A stretch of 5,904 bases of DNA from Gp6-AA40 sp050742535. GTDB lineage: Bacteria; Acidobacteriota; Vicinamibacteria; Vicinamibacterales; UBA2999. Within the stretch, counting starts at the first letter, position 1. The number at the start of each line of letters is the position of its first letter. The notes beneath the pieces are model-generated. The model had not been told where the DNA came from, ran no database searches, and saw only the letters and a list, made by a program, of their open reading frames with translations. This document shows positions 5,862 through 5,904 of this stretch, piece by piece. The stretch is from positions 1-5,904 of the forward strand of contig JBOGIQ010000360.1 in NCBI GenBank assembly GCA_050742535.1, given 5' to 3'. The translations under genes were made by a program, and so were the position numbers.

Positions 5862-5904
5862 CGCCCGCCATCGCGCGACGCGCGAAGGCGGCTCAAACTC
5901 TGAC

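Noticed and set aside
5891..5896. TTGAGC as a -35 box for the kdsB promoter
   Set aside because: It is 32 nt from the -10 candidate, far from the usual 16-18 nt.
5848..5904. Another gene upstream of kdsB
   Set aside because: The 57 nt hold no supported reading frame; only the -10 candidate is visible.

Overview
This is a GC-rich window from a Gram-negative (diderm) bacterium. It holds one tightly packed, apparently single-direction operon, with every gene on the minus strand, so transcription runs from high to low coordinates. In transcription order the genes are kdsB, pyrG, kdsA, kdsD, a 100-N assembly gap, a lapB-type TPR/rubredoxin gene, and the 5' part of coaE, which runs off the left edge. 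No mobile element, CRISPR array or RNA gene is visible. The exactly 100-base N run suggests a draft or metagenome scaffold. GC-rich codon use, the kdsB-pyrG-kdsA-kdsD order and the small palindromes lodged in coding sequence would fit an Acidobacteriota (Vicinamibacteria-like) or deltaproteobacterial-type genome. That placement is inference from memory and is not proven here.

Layout: 5848-5904 is a short leader region with a plausible extended -10 promoter (5853-5861). kdsB (5032-5802) makes CMP-Kdo, pyrG (3322-5025) makes the CTP it consumes, kdsA (2454-3317) makes Kdo-8-phosphate, and kdsD (1532-2457, 3' end in the gap) makes the arabinose-5-phosphate that KdsA uses. The N gap is 1432-1531. 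lapB-like (227-1431, 5' end in the gap) encodes a membrane-anchored TPR protein with a C-terminal four-cysteine rubredoxin-type knuckle, the family that tunes LPS synthesis through LpxC turnover in E. coli. coaE (1-225, partial) encodes dephospho-CoA kinase. Junctions are 6 nt, 4 nt, a 4-nt overlap, the unknown gap, and 1 nt, which implies translational coupling.

Together the genes supply activated Kdo for the lipid A inner core (ribulose-5-P to A5P to Kdo8P to Kdo to CMP-Kdo). The phosphatase step (kdsC) is not visible. The operon adds a candidate LPS-flux regulator and a CoA biosynthesis enzyme.

The most unusual content is three short perfect palindromes within about 330 bp at the kdsB/pyrG end. 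Two are copies of one element, with a compensatory base-pair change in the stem, and the third is a different element. All are read in frame: one in a variable loop of KdsB, one as the KdsB C-terminal tail, and one as the N-terminal extension of PyrG. No wholly unknown multi-gene system was found.
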